DNA of 64,000 nt from Phoenix dactylifera (Eukaryota > Streptophyta > Magnoliopsida > Arecales > Arecaceae), in NCBI RefSeq assembly GCF_009389715.1, contig NC_052402.1, forward strand, positions 17,951,423 to 18,015,422. Direction: 5' to 3'. This document shows, piece by piece, positions 56,815 to 64,000 of the stretch. A program made the position numbers and the translations under genes. The notes under the pieces are model-generated. The model was not told the origin of the DNA. It was given only the letters and a program-made list of their open reading frames with translations, and did not search any database. Position 1 is the stretch's first letter; the number at the start of each line of letters is the position of its first letter.

Positions 56815-58836
56815 AACGGTGCCCTAAAGTTCATGCAAGGCCTAGATGAACAATTTTTCAATGAGTTCCATAAATCTAAATAAACAAATTATAGCAAAAC
56901 GGATCCAACTACTAATTCCATCATAATCAAATAATTCAAATATTTAGATACAAAATTTTAATTGTCCATTGGCATTAGAATATGAACTAGCTAACTAGCT
57001 AATGACCATTGTTCGAACTTCATGTCAACCCATCCAAAATCTATGCGTCCTATGACTCTGAAAAAATATGCAACAAGAGATATAAGCTTTACAAACCAGT
57101 AAGAATCCCCACACATCTACATTAACACAATAATATAAGTTTGAAAATAGCAAGAAATCGTTACAAATGTCATGAAATCACAAACCGATTATCAATAATA
57201 CTCGAATAAATAGTATACATATGTACATCAAATATCAATAGAAATCCAACACTCAAAAGTGATATATCATATGATATCTCATAAATCTTCAATATAGTGT
57301 TTTCAGGCAGCTTTTCATTCTAGATCCAAGATTAATTATCTTTTTGACTTTAGGCCAAATCTCGATCATATTTTTTGCCTATGACGGGGCAATCAATAGG
57401 TGTCATATTTTCTGCTCGTGACAGGACAATCGATAGTGTCGCATTTTAGCCTATGATAGAATCGATGATAACGAGATCAGCCCAGAGTCTTTGTTCATTC
57501 AATCAAGTTCACATCCACGCAATAATTCTTTTTATTTCCAACTTTAGACTAACCACGGTCACGTTTTTTACTTGTGACGGTACAATCAATAAGTGTCATA
57601 TTTTCAGCCTATAATGGAGCAATCGATAAGAGTTACATTTTTTGCTTGTGATGGGGCAATCAATATAACATGGTTAGCTTAGAACACTATATCCATTAGT
57701 CTGATTGTGTAAGTATAAATGATACTCATATATGCATCCATCATACTATCAATTACAAATATACATGATCAAAATATGGTTTAATACAGAAACCACCATA
57801 AAAATTTTTTGCATCTTACTTATCTTGCACATTAGCATATCATATGTATGTGTACAAAATATCTATAGTCATGCAGGCGAGTGTACAATAATTCTTAACT
57901 CTATGCTGACAACTTGGACAGACTAATCACCTGCCCACTCCACTATCTACAAACTCGCATGCGCAGAACCCTACTCAAAGTCAACATCCTCTTGCCTAGA
58001 AGATTATTCTCCTACAGAACCAAATCAATATAAAAAATTATTCGAGATATTCGATAATCCAGAATTCACTACTGGTCCACTAAAGGGTTCACCATTACCT
58101 GGTAACCCAGGACTACCCACCAATCCCTTCTACTCAAATATTTCTGATTCAACAAGAGAGAGAAAACACCAAGATAGAAAGAAAAAATATAAAAAAAGAA
58201 TAGAGAGAAACAAGAAAAGAGAGGAACTAGAGAAAGGAGAGAAAAAATAAGAGAAGAGAGAACCATGAGGCTCTCTCTCTCTTCTTCTCGAATAGTGGAA
58301 GGTTCCTGACAACAGCAACCACTCGCGGTCGGCAACCCCTAGCGGTCGACAACCCATGGCAATGCCGGTGGCGTGTCACACCCGAGAAAAATGGAAAAAA
58401 AGGTGAAACAGGGGAGACCCTGTTACGATTATTCTCGCATCTCATAGGTCAGATTTCAAGCAAAACAATGGCCCAAAATTGGGAAAAAGAAAGAAAGAAA
58501 GCTTACCTTGCCTCCGACGATCTGTCCCAGCTAGATCAACGGCAAAATTTTCAAGATCCTCTACGGAATATCTAGAGATCTATACCTCTAATGGGAGATC
58601 GTCCAAGGTAGATGTAAAAGGAGGAGGAAAGAGACCCTTTTATAGATGAAAATTGAACTAAAACATGGAAGGATCGCCCCCCTAGACTCCTCCTTCTGGT
58701 GGGATCAGAGGAAGAGGTCAAACTCCGAATAGGAGTCCTCTTCTTCCTCTCACGTGTGCAGGCTGCGTGAGCTCTTGCTCATGTGGGCTTGCGGCCCAAA
58801 TCATGTATAGGCTGGCCAATGGACCGGGCCCTCACA

Positions 58837-59071
58837 ATATGGGCATAGAATAGGTTGCATGAAGTAGTGCATTCAAGATGCTTACATTGTGTACCACACT
58901 TGGTATGCAAGGAATAGATGAATCTTTGAGAATTTATCTTCATCAAGACCTGAGTTAGAGAGGGCAATTGTGCATGTTGCTGAAATTATCTAGTGCACTA
59001 TTTTTAAGGAGTTGGTGATAGCCAGAATGCGTAGGACTTCTCAACATTCTCTCTCACTAGAGTAATATGTA
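58837..59071. other. Short unclassified spacer
   Basis: 235 bp between LTR H and element F. No feature recognised. Confidence 0.5.
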
Positions 59072-59833
59072 TGTAAAAACCCCAAAAAAAAAAAGAAAAA
59101 AAAAGAGGTTAACGGGCCGGCCCGAAAAGACCGGACCCGTATCCCTCTTATGATCGTGCCCTAGGCACGATCGTGGAGGAAGCCTTGCAGGGGGGAGGCG
59201 GCGGCGTGAGGGGAGGCCGGTCATCGGGGGAGGCGACTCGCCGGAGGAGACCAAACACCGGAGTGGAGACGGAGCGCCGAGATCCGGCCGGCCGTGGGGG
59301 AAAACTCTAAAGCCTTTCCTTCGGAGAAGACCCTCCACAGATCGGTGATTTGTTCACGGATTCTTCCATCCATCTCTTGCCGGAAAGGTCGCCGGAGCAC
59401 GTCGTCGGACCGAGGTAAGTGGGGCTCCCTTCCTTATGCTTCATTTTCTGGACTTAGGGCGGTGATGATGGGGATTTGGCCGGTGAGATCGTCGGAGAAG
59501 GATCCGAAACAGGGGTACCCTGTTTCGGCTTCTCTTTTCGGATCTTGCCGCCGGCCGTCGGCCGCCGGGATTGGCCGAGGTCCATGGCAGTGGGGTGGTC
59601 GGGATAGAGGAGATTTGGAGTAGGGTTCTAGGGCTTTGATTGGAGATGGGGGATGGCGGATCCGAGGCCTTCCTCCTCGTGATCCCGTCCCTTCCTCCTC
59701 TCCCTCCGCGTGGGTTGGCCACCGGCGGCGACGACAGCGGTCGGGGGGAAGGCAGCTTGGGTTGCCGTCGGGTGTGGGGGGAGAGAGGCTGAGCCACCAC
59801 CTCGGTGGTTCATCTGTTGATGATGGAGGGGAG

Positions 59834-59835
<2 letters not shown>

Positions 59836-59871
<36 letters not shown>
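59836..59871. repeat. (GAAA)n microsatellite in LTR F
   Basis: About nine GAAA units followed by purine-rich GAAGA/A-tract sequence to about 59930. Confidence 0.9.
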
Positions 59872-60788
59872 AGAAGAAAAAAAAAAAAGAAGGAGAAGAG
59901 AAAAGAAGAAGAAGAGGAGGAGACCTCTTCTTCTCTCTTTCTCTTGGCTAGCCACCATTGCCGGCAACTGCAGCAGGGGCGGCCGGCAATGGTCCGGCCA
60001 GTAGTGGCCGAGGTGTGTTGGGTTGGGGAAGGAGAGGGCAGCCACCATGGCTATCGCCCTTGGATCAAAAAGATTTGAAGAAGGGAGATGTATTCCCAAC
60101 CATGAAGAGAGAGGAATCATCCCTTTCTCTTGATCTCTTCACCGGGACCGGCCATCGTCGCCGGCATGGCTGCGGCCACGGCTGGCAACAACACAGGCCG
60201 GTGGTACAAGGGTGGGAGTCGGGCCACCCCGACTGCCCTAGATCTGGAGGGATTGAGATATTTGGGGACCTGATGATGGACCCCATAGCAGATGTGAATT
60301 ATAGTTTTGAATATTTAAATATTAAATGATTTAGTTTGTGATTGTAATTGATGCTGTAGGGGAGGAGACAGTGGTGCCAGGAGGTTTTGATCAGGGGACT
60401 CAGCACCCCAGCGCGTAGGTTGTGATTTGGACTGTGTTTGAGTCAGTCTACAATTTCTGTAAGAATCCCTACATCTGAGCACTTCTATGCATATATTGAT
60501 TTATCGTTGGATTTATTTACGGTTTTGATGTTATTGCTTGTGAGTTGATATGATACATATGAGACGAATTTTTATCAACATATTTTCATTATTATGTTGT
60601 TATTGTTTATGAGTTGATGCGGCACCTATGAGGCGTGCATGTTGTTTATAATGAAAATATTGAGATAAATTCATTTGGGAAAAAATAACATATTTTTGAA
60701 AATTTATGAAAATATGTGATGTGATGGGAATGTGATTGAACATGTAAAACTAGACATGTAATATGGGTTGGACTAACCTTGTCATGAG

Positions 60789-61022
60789 ATAGCCTCTACG
60801 AGCTTATGCGTAGGATAGCGGCCACGAGCTGATGCGTGGGATAGCCTCCACGGGCTTACGCGTGGGATAGCCTCTACGAGCTTATGCGTAGGATAGCGGC
60901 CACGAGCTGATGCGTGGGATAGCCTCCACGGGCTTACGCGTGGGATAGCCTCTACGAGCTTATGCGTAGGATAGCCTCCACGGGCTTACGCGTGGGATAG
61001 CTGCCACGAGCTTATGCGTGGG
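60789..61022. repeat. 26-bp hairpin minisatellite in LTR F
   Basis: Nine units with a 26-bp period: gatagcct/gg + 5-nt stem + 8-nt loop + stem. Stems: CTACG/CGTAG in units 1, 4 and 7; CCACG/CGTGG in units 2, 3, 5, 6, 8 and 9. All nine are fully paired. The array lies between inverted flanks GGACTAACCTTGTCATG (60770-60786) and CATGATCTTGGTTAGTCC (61046-61063). Confidence 0.93.
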
Positions 61023-61610
61023 ATTTGTGCAGTCTTGGACTGGGACATGATCTTGGTTAGTCCAACGCCAGAAATGAAAAGTTTGAAAACTTTGGAATTT
61101 GAGTAATACGGAAATGGATCACATAATGTGAAAAAGGATTTGTGTATATGTACTGATTACATATATTTGTTGTTTGTTGAGCTTTTGAAATGATGAAATG
61201 ATATATATATTTTGATACTTGATTATTTTATGATTTTGTTGTGTGTGGCTGTTGGGATTCTTACTGGGCTGGAAAAGCTCATACTACACTTCCATTTTTT
61301 TTCAGAGGCACTGGATTCGTAGAATCTGTCGGATGGGACAAGAAGTGAGCTCGATCTGAGTCAGACTGCTAGATAGTTAGAAGTCAATTTATCTCTTATT
61401 TATGGACATTTGAATTTATGTAATCATTCAGTACATTTTGGTTGGATCTGATTGAATTCCATTAATTATTGATTTTGGCATTTATTGGAATTATCGGAAT
61501 TATTGGAATTGTTGTTTATCTTAGGCCTTGCATGATCTTTAGGGCATTGCTCTAGGGATCATGCGGCCGGTCGCGTGCCGGACCCGGGTGATGGGTTTGG
61601 GGGCGTGACA

Positions 61611-63689
61611 GAGTGGTATCAGAGCTTAAGGTTAAGGTATCCTAGGGTTTATGTTCAGGTGAGTATCATTGGAGAATTATGATAGAAAAATTATCAGAGA
61701 TTTGGTTTATAATCACTTGAGATTGTAACAAGAATGATATTATAATCTAAGGTTTAAGACCACTAGGGACTGTGGCCTTAGTGGCATTAAAGTTTGAGGT
61801 TTAAGATTATTGGAAAATGTGACCAGTTGGAATCTGAGCATATGTTTAAGATCACTAGGGATTGTGACAGAAATATATCATAGCTTAAGGTTATGATCAC
61901 TTTGGACATGATAATTAAATTCAGTGCTTAAGCTGTAAGATCACTGGGCATTGTGATAAAATGTATGCATTGGTTTGGTTTTCGATGCATACGGAAGGAA
62001 AGTATAAATTGTCTTTGATCATGATAAGAGAGGTTTGACCTAAGATAAGTGTAGGTCAACAATGGTATATCGAGTATACCATGTTCAGATATTATTTAAA
62101 TGATTTGAAAGTTCAAATTTGATGTGGGTTTTGATGTGATCATACTTTTGGTTTTGCTGCTAATTATTAGAGTGGGATTTGTACGTTGATTTAGTATTGG
62201 AGTAAGCTAAGGAGATTTCATAATATTGAAAGGAATGTTCTTCGAAGTTGAAAATGCATGTGGATTATATCTGATATTGGCATGTTGGATATTGCAAATA
62301 GGTCTATTTCCTATAGATGTATTTGATTATTTTGAGGCCATAGAGTATGCATATTGATGGGAGAATTCTAATTATTTGAATTCTCATGTTTGGATTGGGC
62401 TACTGGATTTTACTTATAATTGTAGAAGACTATTTGATGTGTTAATTTAAAATTCAAGCCTAGGTTTAAGATTTGAGCAGGGATCTTTTGTCGTTGTTGA
62501 TGAAGCCACTAATAAATGTCATATTGAGTAGAGACTTCGGTCATGAGATGCTTACATGAATTATCATATATAGCATTACTGATGGATGTTAAGAATCTTG
62601 GTGAAGGAAGATCTGGAGATCGATCGAGTTAAATTCTAGTGTATTGGCTCAATGACTCCTAAACCATTGAATTTGAAGTAAATCTTTTTGAAAGAAGATC
62701 AACGTAGATTGTTTAATCGAATTGCTGAGGAAATCCACGGTTAACTTATTTTAAATTAAACCTAGATATTTTGAATTCTAAAATGGAAGTGAAGATCATG
62801 TAGTGACCATAAACTTGATTAATGCCTTGGGGGTTAGTTACGGTAAGTATACTCTATATAAATCGAGAACAAAAAGATCTAGAGGTTTTGCTCTAGTTCT
62901 ACTTGAAAATTTAAAATTTGGATTTTCTTAGTCACGATGCAAAATGATAGTTTGGACAGAAATCATTTTGTGACTTTAGAGAATTTGATGAGTTAGATCA
63001 GAGTGCGCAGCGGAAGTGTAGTGGTTTGAGTTATTTTGAAACCGATTAGAAAAAGAAAAAAAAAATAATAATGATAATACCTTGATCTGAGGGGTATTAT
63101 TATGGAAGACTTGAGTTAGTTTTCTAGTAGAGGGGAATGTGGTTGATTCTTTGCCTACTGGAAGTAGTTATGGGCTCTCCTATTTTTGATAATTCTAAGA
63201 AGAATTTTGGGGCATCTCAAATTTAGCATTCACGGATTGATAGCTCTGTGATTAAGTTTGGGCCTGGAATGTTTTAACATGGATCTCTTATTTGTTGGAA
63301 TGATGTGGGAGAAAGAAAAGAAAAATGATTATAGAATATTAAGAGCATTTGATACTAAAGATTTCTCCTATTTCTGTCAAGCCAATTATGATCTCTGGGT
63401 AGAATTAAGAGAAATTAATTTCTTGGGATATAATTATGGCATTTTAATCCAAGGTTGGGAGTTTGGAATTCTTTTGAAGGAGATCAAAAGAACTTACTAC
63501 GTGTGGTAAATAGAAAGGATCAAGTTTCGAGATGCTGTAATTTTTGTTTGTCAAAATCTTGTGAGTAGGTACTCCGAGAGGGAGACTATTTGAAATATCA
63601 GGAATGATATAATGGATGCATATTTTTTTAAAGTTTGAGGCTTCAAGTAAGTTAATTTCGAGGACGAAATTTTTTTAAGGGGGAGAGAA
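61611..63689 (+). other. Non-coding internal domain of element F
   Basis: 2,079 bp with stops in all frames and no retroviral domain. It is colinear with the internal domain of element D. Near the primer site, several imperfect repeats of 'aagatcactagggattgtgac' occur (61740-61970). One 83-codon frame (63258-63509) has no recognisable domain. Confidence 0.8.
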
Positions 63690-64000
63690 TGTAAAAACCC
63701 CCCCAAAAAAAAAGAAAAAAAAAGAGGTTAACGGGCCGGCCCGAAAAGACCGGACCCGTATCCCTCTTATGATCGTGCCCTAGGCACGATCGTGGAGGAA
63801 GCCTTGCAGGGGGGAGGCGGCGGCGTGAGGGGAGGCCGGTCATCGGGGGAGGCGACTCGCCGGAGGAGACCAAACACCGGAGTGGGGACGGAGCGCCGAG
63901 ATCCGGCCGGCCGTGGGGGAAAACTCTAAAGCCTTTCCTTCGGAGAAGACCCTCCACAGATCGGTGATTTGTTCACGGATTCTTCCATCCATCTCTTGCC
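63690..64000 (+). repeat. 3' LTR of element F, partial
   Basis: The first 311 bp of the LTR, matching 59072-59382. It includes the GATCGTGCC inverted repeat at 63771-63791. Cut by the window edge. Confidence 0.9.

Larger units (their letters stand above)
54190..58836 (-). mobile_element. LTR H, minus-strand relative of the D/F family, split by solo LTR E
   Basis: 54190-54253 and 56820-58836 join into one LTR of about 2.08 kb. Plus-strand start is tgtcacaccccgacccc and the end is gggccctcaca. ATATA (54185-54189) and ATATG (58837-58841) are a possible imperfect target duplication. It carries a degenerate reverse-complement version of the 36-bp array (about 57370-57670) and a decayed GAAACAGGGG hairpin (58405-58426). 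The boundaries are inferred from terminal dinucleotides. Confidence 0.6.
59072..61610 (+). repeat. 5' LTR of element F
   Basis: Starts TGTAAAAACCCC and ends GGGGGCGTGACA. Landmarks: GATCGTGCC inverted repeat 59152-59172, splice-donor-like GAG|GTAAGT at 59414/59415, GAAACAGGG hairpin 59506-59526, (AAAG)n at 59836-59871, acceptor-like tgctgtag at 60352-60359, and 26-bp array 60789-61022. Confidence 0.9.
59072..64000 (+). mobile_element. Pol-less LTR retrotransposon F (LARD-like), 3' LTR runs off the window
   Basis: The 5' LTR is 59072-61610 (2,539 bp). The primer site TGGTATCAGAGC at 61614-61625 matches initiator tRNA-Met. The internal domain is 61611-63689 (2,079 bp), the polypurine tract AAGGGGGAGAGAA is at 63677-63689, and the 3' LTR begins at 63690. 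Over the 311 bp visible, the two LTRs differ by one substitution (A/G near 59265 and 63883) plus homopolymer length, so insertion is recent. There is no gag or pol. It is the same family as element D. Confidence 0.92.

Noticed and set aside
59434..60120. 228-codon minus-strand frame with poly-Phe/Leu tract
   Set aside because: Translation of a purine microsatellite and GC-rich LTR sequence of element F; no domain.
63258..63509. 83-codon frame in the internal domain of element F
   Set aside because: No recognisable domain, and no matching frame is present in the colinear part of element D.

Overview
The window is nuclear DNA of a flowering plant. The evidence is plant receptor kinases with spliced introns, nested Ty3/gypsy LTR retrotransposons, a TRIM element and L1-type LINE debris. 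Style and repeat content suggest a monocot, most plausibly a palm; that is inference, since nothing in the window names the species.

Layout. (1) 1-16621 is a nested retrotransposon complex, all reading on the minus strand. The host is a Tat-like gypsy element (5' LTR 15835-16621, gag split in two, 117-bp tandem repeats at 4674-5220). An Athila-like element (6251-15026, tRNA-Asp primer site) sits inside its gag, and a chromovirus-like element (1-4673, initiator-Met primer site) sits in its tandem repeats. (2) 16622-20870 is intergenic, with a decayed LINE ORF1. (3) 20871-31493 holds two intact G-type lectin S-domain receptor-like kinase genes, with a complete TRIM element between them. (4) 34988-35246 is a lone exon of a sulfotransferase-like gene, followed by a complete LTR element without pol (35809-42539, target duplication TTTAA). 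(5) 44445-48740 is a third S-domain receptor kinase, a recent tandem duplicate of the second. Its downstream flank was later interrupted by an Athila-like solo LTR and a LINE 3' end. (6) 54190-64000 holds more members of the pol-less LTR family: a solo LTR with target duplication AACGG nested in an opposite-strand relative, then an element with near-identical LTRs that runs off the right edge.

The only apparently functional host genes are the three receptor kinases (predicted 825, 830 and 827 aa). Each has a signal peptide, B-lectin, S-locus glycoprotein, PAN, transmembrane and RD-kinase regions. They form a small tandem cluster of the kind involved in cell-surface recognition and defence.

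The most unusual signal is in the pol-less LTR family. Its long LTRs (about 2.3-2.5 kb) exceed a conserved, apparently non-coding 2.08-kb internal domain. Each LTR carries a minisatellite whose every unit is a short inverted repeat. Two unrelated units (26 bp and 36 bp) occupy the same slot in different copies, and within each array the stems vary in a base-pair-preserving way.
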